Shown here: piece after piece, positions 8,046 through 18,040 of the stretch
Position numbering within the stretch: the stretch's first letter is position 1
How the letters are laid out: every line of letters begins with the position of its first letter
Origin: Chlorobaculum limnaeum
GTDB lineage: Bacteria > Bacteroidota > Chlorobiia > Chlorobiales > Chlorobiaceae
NCBI RefSeq assembly: GCF_001747405.1
Contig: NZ_CP017305.1
Coordinates: forward strand, 1,072,001 to 1,136,000
DNA length: 64,000 nucleotides
Direction: 5' to 3'
Made by a program: the position numbers and the translations under genes
The notes under the pieces: model-generated
What the model was told of the DNA's origin: nothing
Database searches by the model: none
Seen by the model: only the letters and a program-made list of their open reading frames with translations

Positions 8046-10019
8046 TCAGAGCGCCATCACTTCGGCGAAGATTTGCTTTTCGGTAAATCCGGCCAGATCG
8101 ATGCTGTTCGAGCGGCAGAAGGTCACGCAGGTGCCGCATCCCTGGCAGAGGCCGGGATTGACGCTGGCCACCTGTTTGACGAGGTTGCCGTTACGGTCGC
8201 GGATGTCCTTCTGCTCGATGGCATTGTAAGGGCAGGCATAGACGCAGCCCCAGCATCCGGCGCAGGTCGATTCGCCCACTGCCGCCACCACCGGCTCGCG
8301 TTCGAGCTGCTCGCGGCTGAAGAGGCCGAGCACCTTGGCTGCCGAGGCCGAGGCCTGGGCGACCGAGTCGGGAATGTCCTTCGGCGACTGGCACGCGCCG
8401 CAGAGGTAGATGCCGGCGGTGGCGGTCTCGACCGGGCGGAGCTTCAGGTGCGCTTCGTTGTAGAAGCCGTATTCGTCGTAGCCGATGCCGATTTTCTTGG
8501 CGAACTCCTTGGCGTCCGGTTGGGGCACGATGGCCGTGGCGAGCACCACCATGTCCGCCTCGACCTCGACCGGCTTGCCGAGCAGCGTATCGACGCCGCG
8601 TACGATCAGCTTGCCGTTCTCCTCGAACACCTTGCTGACTCGGCCCCGCAGGTACTCGGCCTCATCCTCCTCGATGGCGCGGCGGGTGAACTCGTCATAC
8701 CCCTTGCCCGCGGCGCGGATGTCCATGTAGAAAATCTTGCTGTTGCTGCCATGGTGTTTGTGCGCGTAAAGCATGGCGTGTTTTGCCGTGTACATGCAGC
8801 AAATTTTGGAGCAGTATTTGACGCCTTTCGATGGATCGCGCGAACCGGCGCACTGGATGAACACCACGGTTTCCGGCTCCTTGCCGTCCGACGGGCGCAG
8901 AATCTTTCCGGCGGTCGGGCCACTGGCCGAAGCGAGGCGCTCGAAGTGCAGGCCGGTAATCACATCCTTGTACTTGCCGTAACCGTACTCGCCATAGACG
9001 CTCGTGTCCTGGATCTGGAAGCCGGTGGCCACGACAATCGCGCCAACCTCGTACTCCTCCCAGGTGTCCTGCATTTCGAAATCGATGCAGTTCTCGATCT
9101 GGCAGGTCTTCTGGCATATCTTGCACTTGCCGTTCTTGAAGTAGGTGCAGCGGTTCCTGTCGATCACCGGCACGTTCGGCACGGCCTGCGCGAAGGGGGT
9201 GTAGATCGCCGTGCGGTTGCCGAGGCCGCACTCGAATTCGCTCGGAATCTTCTTGACCGGGCACTTCTGGATGCAGTCGCCGCAGCCGGTGCACTTGCTC
9301 ATATCGACGTAGCGGGCCTTCTTGCGCACCTTCACCCGGAAATTGCCGATGTAGCCATCCACCTCTTCGACTTCGGCATACGTCAGTACCGTGATGTTGG
9401 GGTGCTGTATCGCCTCGACCATGCGCGGCGTCAGGATGCACTGCGAGCAGTCGAGCGTCGGGAAGGTCTCGGAGAGCTGCGACATGTGACCGCCAATCGA
9501 AGGCTCGCGCTCGACGAGGATGACCTCGCGCCCGGCGCCGGCTATGTCGAGCGCCGCCTGGATGCCCGCGATGCCGCCGCCGATGACCAGCGCGCGGCGC
9601 GTGACCGGCACGGAGATCGGCTTCAGCTCGTTGTTGCGCTTCACCTTTTCGACCAGCGATCGGGTGATTTCGATCGCCTTTTCGGTGGCCTGCTCCTTGT
9701 CGGAATGCACCCAGGAGCACTGCTCGCGGATGTTGGCCAGTTCGAGCATGTACGGGTTGAGACCGGCCTCGGCGCACGCCTTGCGGAAGGTGGTTTCGTG
9801 CATCCTCGGCGAACAGGCCGCCACCACGACGCCGGTCAGGTTGTTCTCCCTGATGGCGCGCTTGACCGTCTCCTGCCCCGGATCGGAGCAGAAATATTTG
9901 TACTCGTTGCAGATTTCCACGCCGGGATGGTCGGACAGTGCCTTGACAAGGTTGCCCGTATCGACCTTCGAGGCGATATTTTCACCGCAGTGACAGACGA
10001 AGACTCCTATTTTAGCCAT
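8046..10019 (-). CDS. hdrA: HdrA-type flavin/iron-sulfur subunit (electron bifurcation)
   Basis: A 657-residue HdrA. Visible features in order are an N-terminal Cys-His-Cys-Gly-Glu-Asn, the FAD-binding Gly-Gly-Gly-Ile-Ala-Gly near residue 150, the HdrA-specific Cys-Ser-Gln-Cys-Ile-Leu, a ferredoxin motif (Cys-Thr-Gly-Cys-Gly-Asp-Cys...Cys-Pro), Cys-Ser-Lys-Ile-Cys-Cys, and two C-terminal 4Fe-4S motifs. HdrA carries the bifurcating FAD in Hdr complexes. Start 10019 (Met-Ala-Lys-Ile-Gly-Val) is chosen over an upstream ATG at 10052 because it opens directly into the conserved core. FlxD follows 56 bp downstream. Confidence 0.93.
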   Translation of the reverse strand: MAKIGVFVCHCGENIASKVDTGNLVKALSDHPGVEICNEYKYFCSDPGQETVKRAIRENNLTGVVVAACSPRMHETTFRKACAEAGLNPYMLELANIREQCSWVHSDKEQATEKAIEITRSLVEKVKRNNELKPISVPVTRRALVIGGGIAGIQAALDIAGAGREVILVEREPSIGGHMSQLSETFPTLDCSQCILTPRMVEAIQHPNITVLTYAEVEEVDGYIGNFRVKVRKKARYVDMSKCTGCGDCIQKCPVKKIPSEFECGLGNRTAIYTPFAQAVPNVPVIDRNRCTYFKNGKCKICQKTCQIENCIDFEMQDTWEEYEVGAIVVATGFQIQDTSVYGEYGYGKYKDVITGLHFERLASASGPTAGKILRPSDGKEPETVVFIQCAGSRDPSKGVKYCSKICCMYTAKHAMLYAHKHHGSNSKIFYMDIRAAGKGYDEFTRRAIEEDEAEYLRGRVSKVFEENGKLIVRGVDTLLGKPVEVEADMVVLATAIVPQPDAKEFAKKIGIGYDEYGFYNEAHLKLRPVETATAGIYLCGACQSPKDIPDSVAQASASAAKVLGLFSREQLEREPVVAAVGESTCAGCWGCVYACPYNAIEQKDIRDRNGNLVKQVASVNPGLCQGCGTCVTFCRSNSIDLAGFTEKQIFAEVMAL

Positions 10020-10343
10020 CCTGAAGCCCTGAGTTGATGTTGTTTCAGGCACCGGTGCGAACAGCGCCGAGTGCCGCCAGACTATGGGGACAGTCAGTCC
10101 CTTGTACCGCTGTTTTCAGCAGTGCAGTTCAAGTGTTGCGATTTTGAGATTTCCCTTCCGGCCTCGCTCCTGTTTTTTTCAGATGGTCGTCCCGGGAAAA
10201 CAGGACGCTGAACCAGGCATCGGCCGGTCAGGAGAGCATCCCGCCGGGTGACGGGATGTTGCCGGAGCCGGGCGGACGAACTACCTGATGAAAACTTTCA
10301 ATGTACGATTCAAACGCCTTTTTTCTCATACACCGCGAGCACA
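10020..10343. other. Gap between hdrCB and hdrA
   Basis: There is no credible gene here. The only structure I see is a 7-bp stem (CATCCCG with CGGGATG, 10237-10258) without a T-run, so it is not an obvious terminator. The gap probably belongs to the transcript leader of hdrA. Confidence 0.5.
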
Positions 10344-11846
10344 TTAAAGGTTTCTGACCATGCCGGTCGCCGGAACGAAGTGCTTGTCGAGCGCCACCTC
10401 TTCGGGACTCGCGCCGCAGGCCATTGCCACCAGATCGGAAATGTAGTATACCGGCATCTCGCCGACGTCGTTGTACCGTTTGCGCATTCCCGCCTGACGC
10501 ATGTCGAGGTTGGTATGGCAGAGCGGACAGGCCACGACGAACGCGCCTGCGCCGTTGTTTGTGGCGTTTTTGGCGATCTTGTGGGTCAAGTCCTCGATCA
10601 TCTCCTGCTGGGCCATCGTCAGTCCTGCACCGCAGCACTCTACCTTGTAGGCCCAATCTACCGGTTTGGCGCCAATCGCTTCGACGATCTCCTCCATCTT
10701 GGTCGGATTTTCGGGGTCGTCGTAGCCCATTGCGTCGAACGGACGCACCAGCAGGCAGCCGTAGTAGCAGGCGAGTGGCAGCTCCTTGAGCGGGTGGGTG
10801 ACCCGCTTCTTGATCTCTTCAGCGCCCATGCCTTCGAGCAGTTGCATGACGCCGATGAAGCGAGACTTGAGTTCAGTCTCGCGCCCCATCGCGCTCTTCA
10901 GTTCTTCGCGCAGCTCCGCGGACTCCATGAGCGCCTTGCGGGCGGTCACCTGCCGGTTCAGGCAGGCGGCGCAGGGGGCGAGCACGTAGTCGAGGCCCTG
11001 CTGGTCAGCAAGCGCCTGGTTCCGCGCCGGAAGCAGCACGGAGAGTTTGTGGTTGGTGGCGTGGGCCGAACTCGCGCCGCAGCAGTTCCAGTCCTCGATT
11101 TCGTGGAGCCGGATGCCGAGCCGGTCGCACATCTTGCGAATCGAGATGTCGTAATCCTTCGCCGTGCCGGAGAGCGAGCAGCCGGGGTAGTAGCCGATGG
11201 TCATGCCGGAGGTGATCCTGACCGGTTCGTCCGCCTTGAAGGTGCGCTTGACCGGCTTGCGTTTTGGCGCTGCGGAGTGGCTGCTTCCTTCGGCGATCTG
11301 GAAAATCTTTTCGATCTCTTCCTTGTGCTCGACGGTCTCCTTCGAGGTGAAGGCGGTCACGGGATTGATCTTGCCCTGCTTCATCATTTTGAGGCCCGCG
11401 CCAGCGTCCTGCAGGAAGGTGCGGGTGCGCAGCTTGTAGCTGTTGACCAGCGCCAGCTCCTGCAATCTTCCGCTCTTGCGCACCGTGTTGAGGAACGAGG
11501 TGTGGAAGGCCGTGACCAGCTTTTTTGCCTTGTCGGACGAAACGATGCCACTCTTGAGCGCCATCTCCCGGACGGCATCCATCGTGCCGGCGATCTCCAT
11601 GTTTTGCGGACAGCGTGCTGTGCAGGTCATGCAGCCGATGCAGTACCAGAGCGAGTCGCTCTGCATCGCCTCCTCGACGTAACCAGCCTGCACGAGGCGC
11701 ATGATCCTCGCCGGAGGGTTGTCCATGAAACCTCCGGCGGGACATCCCGCGGTGCATTTGCCACACTGATAGCAGCAGGCGTAGTTGTTGCCTGTCGTCT
11801 GTTCGAGCTGCCGCTTCAATGAATCTGTACGGATAGTATGCTCCAT
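10344..11846 (-). CDS. hdrCB: Fused HdrC-HdrB heterodisulfide-reductase-like protein
   Basis: A 500-residue fusion. The N-terminal 110 residues are HdrC-like with two 4Fe-4S motifs (Cys-Tyr-Gln-Cys-Gly-Lys-Cys...Cys-Pro; Cys-Ile-Gly-Cys-Met-Thr-Cys...Cys-Pro). The C-terminal 290 residues are HdrB-like with two CCG domains (Pro-Gly-Cys-Ser...Asn-Cys-Cys-Gly...Cys-Ala-Ala-Cys and Tyr-Gly-Cys-Leu...Glu-Cys-Cys-Gly...Cys-Pro-Leu-Cys), which hold non-cubane clusters that reduce disulfides in HdrB. The about 110-residue linker is variable and Lys-rich. It is the first gene of the minus-strand cluster and supplies the high-potential acceptor site. The natural disulfide or other acceptor is unknown. 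Confidence 0.88.
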   Translation of the reverse strand: MEHTIRTDSLKRQLEQTTGNNYACCYQCGKCTAGCPAGGFMDNPPARIMRLVQAGYVEEAMQSDSLWYCIGCMTCTARCPQNMEIAGTMDAVREMALKSGIVSSDKAKKLVTAFHTSFLNTVRKSGRLQELALVNSYKLRTRTFLQDAGAGLKMMKQGKINPVTAFTSKETVEHKEEIEKIFQIAEGSSHSAAPKRKPVKRTFKADEPVRITSGMTIGYYPGCSLSGTAKDYDISIRKMCDRLGIRLHEIEDWNCCGASSAHATNHKLSVLLPARNQALADQQGLDYVLAPCAACLNRQVTARKALMESAELREELKSAMGRETELKSRFIGVMQLLEGMGAEEIKKRVTHPLKELPLACYYGCLLVRPFDAMGYDDPENPTKMEEIVEAIGAKPVDWAYKVECCGAGLTMAQQEMIEDLTHKIAKNATNNGAGAFVVACPLCHTNLDMRQAGMRKRYNDVGEMPVYYISDLVAMACGASPEEVALDKHFVPATGMVRNL

Positions 11847-12124
11847 CGATTGATGACTGCTGTTGTTATGGTATCCCGGAAATCGTCTGGCGTTTCGAGC
11901 GCCCGTGAGCCGTTTGGCGGTTGTGAAGCGTAAAAATCTACGTCAACGTTTCAAGGATGCCTGCTATTTTTGGATGAATTCGTGCGGGTTCTACAAAGAC
12001 ATGAGCCTTTATTGTAACAAAAAATACACTAATGTCCAATTAAGGGCGTTTATTTTCTTTACTTCTTCAGAAAGCCGTATTCTTGTAATGTGTGCGATCC
12101 GTTAAAAAATAAACAACGACAACT

Positions 12125-12580
12125 ATGCTGAAAGAGTTCAGGGAGTTCGCCCTCAAGGGTAATGTGGTCGATATGGCGGTTGGCATCATTATCGGCGGAG
12201 CCTTCGGGGGACTGGTCAATTCGCTGGTCAACGACCTTCTGATGCCGCCGTTCGGTCTGCTCCTGAAAGGGGTCGATTTTTCGAATCTTTTTGTCGTGCT
12301 GAAAGAAGGGGCATCGCCTGGTCCCTATCTGGCTCTTGCCGACGCCAAAACTGCCGGGGCGGTGACGCTCAACTATGGCCTGTTCGTCAATGCGCTCATC
12401 GGTTTTCTGATCATGGCCTTCGCGGTGTTTCTCCTTGTCCGGTCGATCAACCGGCTTCGCGCCATGTCGGAAAAACAGGCCGCGCCTGCCGCAGCTCCGC
12501 AAACCAAAGAGTGCCCGTTCTGTTTCTCGACCATACCGTCGAAAGCCGTGCGCTGCCCGAATTGCACGTCGCAGTTGTAA
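12125..12580 (+). CDS. mscL: Large-conductance mechanosensitive channel with C-terminal zinc ribbon
   Basis: MscL opens in the inner membrane under tension to release solutes during osmotic downshock. Residues 1-105 are canonical: the N-terminal Leu-Lys-Glu-Phe-Arg-Glu-Phe-Ala amphipathic helix, TM1 rich in Gly/Ile/Val, and TM2 around 88-108. The C-terminus is unusual: after the charged linker, residues 128-149 hold Cys-Pro-Phe-Cys...Cys-Pro-Asn-Cys, a zinc-ribbon-like motif. It is divergent from hdrCB across a 278-bp gap. Confidence 0.95.
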   Translation: MLKEFREFALKGNVVDMAVGIIIGGAFGGLVNSLVNDLLMPPFGLLLKGVDFSNLFVVLKEGASPGPYLALADAKTAGAVTLNYGLFVNALIGFLIMAFAVFLLVRSINRLRAMSEKQAAPAAAPQTKECPFCFSTIPSKAVRCPNCTSQL

Positions 12581-12728
12581 AAAAAGATTATCCAGGAACT
12601 TCCGGAAAACAATCGGCAGGATTTTTGGAAGATCCCCTATGGAGATCAACGGCTTTTTGTTTATGATTGAGTTTGCTTTGACCAAAATTCAGTGTAGCCG
12701 TTTCAACGTTATTCCGAAACCAGAATCC

Positions 12729-13943
12729 ATGTTCGACGAGATAGAATTCGACAAAATCAAGAGACTGCCTAAATATGTGTTTGCCGCTGTCAATGAGCTG
12801 AAGATGGCCGAACGCCGGGCAGGGGAGGATGTCATCGATTTTTCGATGGGCAATCCCGATGGCCCGACGCCCCAGCATATCATCGACAAGCTCGTCGAGA
12901 GCGTCGGCAAACCCAGGACGCACGGCTATTCGGTCTCCAAAGGCATCTACAAGCTGCGCGGCGCTATCGGCGGCTGGTATCGCGACAAGTACAATGTCGA
13001 TCTCGATCTCGACCGGGAGGTGGTGGTGACGATGGGTTCCAAGGAGGGGTATGTCCACCTCGTCCAGGCGATAACCAACCCCGGCGACCTGGCGATTGTG
13101 CCCGACCCGTGCTACCCGATTCACTCGCAGGCCTTCATTCTCGCGGGCGGAAACGTGCACCGCATGAAGCTCGAAATGAACGAGGATTACACGCTCGACG
13201 AGGAGGCTTTTTTTCACAATCTCGAAACCGCCCTTCGCGAATCGTCGCCCAAGCCGAAGTACCTCGTGGTCAACTTTCCGAACAATCCGACCACGGCCAC
13301 GGTCGAGCTGCCCTTCTACGAACGCCTCGTCGAGCTGGCGCGGCGGGAGCGTTTTTACATCATCAGCGACATCGCCTATGCCGAAATTACCTTCGATGGT
13401 TATGTGACTCCCTCTATCCTCCAGGTGCCGGGGGCGAAGGACGTTGCCGTCGAAAGCTATACGCTTTCGAAAACCTACAACATGGCTGGCTGGCGCATGG
13501 GTTTCATGGTCGGCAACGCCAAGCTTGTCGGCGCGCTGGAGAAGATCAAGAGTTGGCTCGATTATGGCACCTTTACGCCGATTCAGGTCGCTTCGACCAT
13601 CGCGCTCACCGGCGACCAGAGCTGCGTTCGTGAGATCAGCGAGGTGTACCGCAAGCGCCGCGATGTGCTCATTTCGAGCTTCGCCAATGCAGGCTGGGAC
13701 ATTGTATCCCCGAAGGCCTCGATGTTCGTCTGGGCGAGAATTCCCGAACAGATGCGCGCGATGGGCAGCCTCGAATTCAGCAAGAAACTGCTGATGGAGG
13801 GCAAAGTGGCGGTCAGCCCGGGCATTGGCTTTGGCACCTACGGCGACGAGTACGTCCGCGTGGCGATGATCGAAAACGAAGAGCGAATCCGCCAGGCTGC
13901 AAGGAATATCAAGAGGTTTTTGAAGAGCAACAGCGGGGTGTGA
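12729..13943 (+). CDS. AlaC-type PLP aminotransferase (class I/II)
   Basis: A 404-residue fold-I aminotransferase. Conserved features are Ser-Met-Gly-Asn-Pro-Asp-Gly-Pro-Thr-Pro near residue 38, Asn-Phe-Pro-Asn-Asn-Pro-Thr near 180, Asp-Ile-Ala-Tyr (PLP pyridine and ring contacts) near 216, the Schiff-base lysine in Ser-Lys-Thr-Tyr-Asn-Met-Ala-Gly-Trp-Arg-Met near 249, and the terminal substrate Arg in Val-Arg-Val-Ala-Met. The sequence style is closest to AlaC glutamate-pyruvate aminotransferases; an LL-diaminopimelate or aspartate enzyme cannot be excluded. A longer open frame upstream overlaps mscL and is not protein-like, so ATG 12729 is chosen. Confidence 0.85.
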   Translation: MFDEIEFDKIKRLPKYVFAAVNELKMAERRAGEDVIDFSMGNPDGPTPQHIIDKLVESVGKPRTHGYSVSKGIYKLRGAIGGWYRDKYNVDLDLDREVVVTMGSKEGYVHLVQAITNPGDLAIVPDPCYPIHSQAFILAGGNVHRMKLEMNEDYTLDEEAFFHNLETALRESSPKPKYLVVNFPNNPTTATVELPFYERLVELARRERFYIISDIAYAEITFDGYVTPSILQVPGAKDVAVESYTLSKTYNMAGWRMGFMVGNAKLVGALEKIKSWLDYGTFTPIQVASTIALTGDQSCVREISEVYRKRRDVLISSFANAGWDIVSPKASMFVWARIPEQMRAMGSLEFSKKLLMEGKVAVSPGIGFGTYGDEYVRVAMIENEERIRQAARNIKRFLKSNSGV

Positions 13944-13957
13944 GGCTGGTGGACGAA

Positions 13958-14055
13958 GTGGACTTTGTGGACAGGAACCGGAGGTAATGATTAGCGGTTT
14001 ACCGGGTTAGAGCGGTAGCTTCTATTCTTCTGTTGTCCACAAAGTCCACTTTTTT
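13958..14055. repeat. 16-bp inverted repeat of GTCCAC nonamers, terminator-like
   Basis: GTGGACTTTGTGGACA (13958-13973) and its perfect reverse complement (14034-14049) face each other across 60 bp, and the right arm is followed by six T. It lies between the convergent aminotransferase and nnr genes. The arms are made of the same GTCCACnnn units seen elsewhere, so I infer a repeat pair that may double as a terminator for the plus-strand gene. Confidence 0.6.
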
Positions 14056-14056
14056 C

Positions 14057-15640
14057 TCACTCCTCGCTTTCGAACAGCTCCAGCACGGCCTGGGGAATAG
14101 CCTGCAACACATCCACTGAAGAGACGAGGCTCGATACGTTCGAGGCGAGGTCTCCGGCGCGGCCGTGCAGCCAGGCGGCGGCTGCGGCCGCTTCGTGGCT
14201 GTCGAGGCCTTTGGCGGCCAGTGCGCCGATCATGCCGGAGAGCACGTCGCCCGTGCCTGCCGAGGCGAGCGCTTCGGTGCCGCTGTTCGAGATGAGCACC
14301 ATGCCCGATGGCGAGGCGATGAAGGTCGGCATCCCCTTGAGCAGCAGGTTGACGTTCCACTCCTCGGCGAGCATCCGCGCCGTGTCGATCGGCGAGAGCA
14401 TGATGTCCTCGACCGAGAGACCCGACAGGCGGCTGCATTCGCCCGCATGCGGCGTCAGCACGGCATCTTCGAGGCTGGAGACCCGGTCGAACAGATCGCG
14501 TTCGGCGATGGCGTAGAGCGCATCGGCGTCGAGCACCAGCTTTTTTCCGGCGATTTCCGGCGTGCAGAGCAGCGTTTCGACCAGCTCCTGCGCCTCGTCG
14601 CTGCGACCGATACCGCATCCTATCACAATCGCGTCGGCCCATTTGGCCTTTTCGATGATCGAAATCATGTCGCGCCCGATCACCACCACTTCCGGAGCGA
14701 AGCTGTGCATTACCGCTGCCTGACCGTCGGGCAAGGACGCGCAGACGTACCCCGCGCCGGTCTTGACGGCGGCGCGGGCGGCGAGCAGGGCCGCGCCGAG
14801 CATCGAGCCGCCGCCGTCCGCCGAGCCGGTGACGAGCAGCACTTTGCCATTCAGGTGCTTGGCGCTCGACGGGTCGCGCAGCAAATAACTCTCCGCCGCG
14901 AAGGCTTCATCCACGAGCAGGCAGGAGGTCGGTTCGACGAGGAACTCCGGTATCGAGATTTCCGCAGTCTGAATCTCTCCGCAGAGCGATGGCCCGGAGT
15001 TCTGGAAAAATCCGGTCTTGAGGAAGGCCATCGTTACAGTCATGTCCGCATTGACGCAAGGTTCGGATGAGCGCCCGCTGGTAGCGTCGAGGCCCGACGG
15101 CAGATCGATGGCCACTGTCACGGCTTCGGAGTGGGCGTTGACGAAGTTGATCAGCTCGACTGCCGACCTGGCCGGTTCTCGGAGTTCTGGATCTTCGGTA
15201 TCGATCCTGAGTCCGGTGCCGAAAATAGCGTCCACGACCACCTGATATTCGGTCGCGCCAACGGTGGTTCGCGCCTCGTAGATTCCCGCGAAGATTCTCA
15301 GCCCCTCGTTGTAGCGCCGGTACGCCTTGAGGATGTGCAGCCCTTCGAGGTTAACCCCGGCCAGATCATCTTCCGGCCAGACCAGCAGCACATCGACTCG
15401 CGCCCCTCGGTTCAAGAGGTGACGCGCGACGACGAATCCGTCGCCGCCGTTGTTGCCCTTGCCGCAGACGACGAGCGCCGAAACGCCGTCGAGGCTTTTG
15501 CTGTGCTCGAAGCGCCCGGCGATCATCCGCGCGGTTTCGCGCCCGGCAAGCTCCATCAGCCGGGTTTCGCCGGTGCGCAGCTCCTCGATAGCCGCCCGAT
15601 CCGCCAGACTCATCTCCCGCGCCGTCAATACCGGATTCAT
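14057..15640 (-). CDS. nnr: Bifunctional NAD(P)H-hydrate epimerase / ADP-dependent dehydratase
   Basis: A 527-residue repair enzyme that returns damaged NAD(P)H hydrates to NAD(P)H. The N-terminal YjeF epimerase domain (1-230) has Gly-Lys-Gly-Asn-Asn-Gly-Gly-Asp-Gly near residue 61 and Asp-Leu-Pro-Ser-Gly-Leu-Asp near 164. The C-terminal ribokinase-like dehydratase domain (about 255-520) has Asp-Ala-Asp-Ala-Leu, Thr-Pro-His-Ala-Gly-Glu, and the ATP/ADP signature Gly-Thr-Gly-Asp-Val-Leu-Ser-Gly. It lies 35 bp behind purL, so the two are probably co-transcribed. Confidence 0.93.
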   Translation of the reverse strand: MNPVLTAREMSLADRAAIEELRTGETRLMELAGRETARMIAGRFEHSKSLDGVSALVVCGKGNNGGDGFVVARHLLNRGARVDVLLVWPEDDLAGVNLEGLHILKAYRRYNEGLRIFAGIYEARTTVGATEYQVVVDAIFGTGLRIDTEDPELREPARSAVELINFVNAHSEAVTVAIDLPSGLDATSGRSSEPCVNADMTVTMAFLKTGFFQNSGPSLCGEIQTAEISIPEFLVEPTSCLLVDEAFAAESYLLRDPSSAKHLNGKVLLVTGSADGGGSMLGAALLAARAAVKTGAGYVCASLPDGQAAVMHSFAPEVVVIGRDMISIIEKAKWADAIVIGCGIGRSDEAQELVETLLCTPEIAGKKLVLDADALYAIAERDLFDRVSSLEDAVLTPHAGECSRLSGLSVEDIMLSPIDTARMLAEEWNVNLLLKGMPTFIASPSGMVLISNSGTEALASAGTGDVLSGMIGALAAKGLDSHEAAAAAAWLHGRAGDLASNVSSLVSSVDVLQAIPQAVLELFESEE

Positions 15641-15675
15641 CGTTCGTCTCCTTTTTCGTCCTTTGTATCCCTTTC

Positions 15676-17955
15676 TTACAACTCTTCGAGATGCAGCGCC
15701 GACTCGAGCGCGTGCTCGTAAGCGTGCAGCAGTTCGTCAATCGTAAACTCCGACACCGGGCTGCCATTGACCGCGATGCTGCCACCCTCTGGCATTACCT
15801 TGCCGATGACACGCACCGGTACGTTCAGGCGGTCGGCCTCCTCGATGATCGCTCCGGCTCTTCCGGGATCGACCGAAATCACCACGCGCCCCTGCGCTTC
15901 GGAGAAGAGGAGCTTCTGGATGGCCGCGCTGTCCGCGCCCGCGCATTCGAGATCGACCTCAAAGCCGAGCATCCTGTCGCGGTTCATGATCGATTTTTCG
16001 GCGAGCGTGACCGCAAGGCCGCCATCCGACACGTCGTGCGCCGAGTTGACCAGCTTTTTCGCTGCGAGCGTGACGAGCAGCTCCTGAAGGTTTTTCTCGT
16101 GCTTCAGATCGACAGCAGGGGAGTCCGCGCCTGGCGTGCCGTACTGCATCACGAGGTACTCGGATCCGTCGAGCGAAAGCTCCGGATCGCCGAGCAGCAC
16201 GATGGCGTCACCCGCCTCGCGGAAGGTCGATTCCACGAGGTTGTCGATGTCGTCGAGCAGGCCGATCATGCCGATGGTGGGTGTCGGGTAGATCGCCGTG
16301 CGTCCGCCGCCAAGCGAGGTTTCGTTGTAGAAGCTGACGTTGCCGCCCGTCACCGGAGTGTCGAACATGCGGCAGGCGTCGCCCATGCCTTCGACGGCGC
16401 TCTTGAACTGGAAGTAGACCTCCGGTTTGTAGGGATTGCCGAAGTTCAGGCAGTTGGTCACGGCGAGCGGTCGTGCGCCGGTGCAGGCGATGTTGCGCGC
16501 GCACTCCGCGACGGCAATCGCGCCGCCCGCTTTCGGGTTCAGGTAGACGTAGCGGGAGTTGCAGTCGGTCTTCATCGCGAGGCCCTTTTTGGTGCCCTTG
16601 ATGCGGATCACCGCTGCGTCGGTCTGGCCCGCCGGGGTGACGGTGTTGGTCTGCACCATCGAGTCGTACTGCTGGTAGACCCACGCCTTGCTGGCGATGT
16701 TCGGGCGGGAGAGCAGTTGCAGCGAGAGCGCCTTGAAGTCGAGCGAACTGTCCGCCACGAGGTCAGCCGCCGGAGTGTCGGGCTTCTTCTCGACTGCCTC
16801 GCGGATGTAGACCGGCGCGCCGCCGCCGAGCACGAGTGACATGGCCGGAATCTCGGCGACCACCTCGCCGTGGTGGCGTACGCGCAGCATGTTGTCATCC
16901 GTCACCTGTCCGATCACCACTGCGCTCACATCCCACTTGCGGTAGACGTCGATGATCTCCTGCTCTCGCCCCTTCTCGGCCACGATCAGCATCCGTTCCT
17001 GCGACTCCGAAAGCATCAGCTCGTAGGCGGTCATGCCCTTTTCGCGGGCGGGCGTCAGGTCGAGGTCGATCTCGATGCCGCCGCTGCCGGTTTTCTCGAT
17101 GCCGCGCGCGCTCATCTCCGAGGTGGAGCTGGTCAGCCCCGCCGCGCCCATGTCCTGCAAGCCGACCACCGCGCCGGTCGCGATCGCTTCAAGCGTCGCT
17201 TCGAGCAGCAGCTTTTCGGCGAAGGGATCGCCCACCTGCACGCTCGGGCGCTTGTCCTCCGACGCTTCACTGAGGTCTTCCGAGGCGAAGGTCGCGCCGT
17301 GGATGCCATCACGTCCGGTCGAAGAGCCGACGATCAGCACCGGATTGCCCTTGCCGAGCGCTGTGGCGCTGACGGTTTTGTGGTGCTCAACGAGGCCGAC
17401 CGACATGGCGTTGACCAGCGGGTTGCCGGTGTAGCACTCCTCGAAGTAGATTTCGCCCGCCACAGTCGGTACGCCGAAGGAGTTGCCGTAGTCGCCGATG
17501 CCGCGCACCACGCCGTCAACGAGGTAGCGCACGCGCGGGTCACGCGGAGAGCCGAAGCGAAGCGAGTCGAGCGATGCCACCGGCCTTGCGCCCATCGTAA
17601 AGATGTCGCGGTGGATGCCGCCGACGCCGGTCGCCGCGCCCTGGTAAGGCTCGACCGCCGAGGGGTGGTTGTGCGACTCGATCTTGAAGGCCACGGCGAG
17701 GTTGTCGCCAATATCGACCAGTCCGGCGTTCTCCTCGCCCGCCTGCGTGAGCAGCGAAGCGCCGTCGCGAGGCAGGGTCTTGAGCACGGCGATGGAGTTC
17801 TTGTAGCTGCAATGCTCGGACCACATCACCGAGTAGATGCCCAGCTCGGTAAAGCTGGGCGTCCGGCCCAGTACGCCGCAAATCTTGGCATATTCCTCTT
17901 CGTTCAGGCCGTGCTCCTGGGCCAGCTTCAGGTTCACTTCAGGTTCGGTGCTCAT
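15676..17955 (-). CDS. purL: Phosphoribosylformylglycinamidine synthase subunit PurL
   Basis: The ATP-dependent large subunit of FGAM synthase (purine step 4), 759 residues, matching the small-PurL form that works with PurS and PurQ (not in this window). The signature Pro-Ser-Phe-Thr-Glu-Leu...Trp-Ser-Glu-His-Cys-Ser-Tyr-Lys is near residues 33-51. Other landmarks are Glu-Ser-His-Asn-His-Pro-Ser near 93, Gly-Leu-Gln-Asp-Met-Gly-Ala-Ala-Gly near 265, and a second AIRS-like half after about 430. It heads the purL-nnr unit. Confidence 0.95.
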   Translation of the reverse strand: MSTEPEVNLKLAQEHGLNEEEYAKICGVLGRTPSFTELGIYSVMWSEHCSYKNSIAVLKTLPRDGASLLTQAGEENAGLVDIGDNLAVAFKIESHNHPSAVEPYQGAATGVGGIHRDIFTMGARPVASLDSLRFGSPRDPRVRYLVDGVVRGIGDYGNSFGVPTVAGEIYFEECYTGNPLVNAMSVGLVEHHKTVSATALGKGNPVLIVGSSTGRDGIHGATFASEDLSEASEDKRPSVQVGDPFAEKLLLEATLEAIATGAVVGLQDMGAAGLTSSTSEMSARGIEKTGSGGIEIDLDLTPAREKGMTAYELMLSESQERMLIVAEKGREQEIIDVYRKWDVSAVVIGQVTDDNMLRVRHHGEVVAEIPAMSLVLGGGAPVYIREAVEKKPDTPAADLVADSSLDFKALSLQLLSRPNIASKAWVYQQYDSMVQTNTVTPAGQTDAAVIRIKGTKKGLAMKTDCNSRYVYLNPKAGGAIAVAECARNIACTGARPLAVTNCLNFGNPYKPEVYFQFKSAVEGMGDACRMFDTPVTGGNVSFYNETSLGGGRTAIYPTPTIGMIGLLDDIDNLVESTFREAGDAIVLLGDPELSLDGSEYLVMQYGTPGADSPAVDLKHEKNLQELLVTLAAKKLVNSAHDVSDGGLAVTLAEKSIMNRDRMLGFEVDLECAGADSAAIQKLLFSEAQGRVVISVDPGRAGAIIEEADRLNVPVRVIGKVMPEGGSIAVNGSPVSEFTIDELLHAYEHALESALHLEEL

Positions 17956-18040
17956 GGTTTGCTTTTTATAGGTCGTATAAGTCTTACAGGACGTATAGGT
18001 CTTATAAGATTAAAGATGAAAAACAGGTCTACGGTTTTTT

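Noticed and set aside
7977-10037. A 686-codon open frame on the plus strand opposite hdrA.
   Set aside because: It is an antisense shadow of the GC-rich hdrA gene; the composition is Arg/Ala/Leu-rich with no motif, whereas the minus frame has all HdrA motifs.
10237-10258. A hairpin downstream of hdrCB as a terminator.
   Set aside because: The 7-bp stem has no T-run and an 8-nt loop, and hdrA follows in the same direction, so read-through is more likely.
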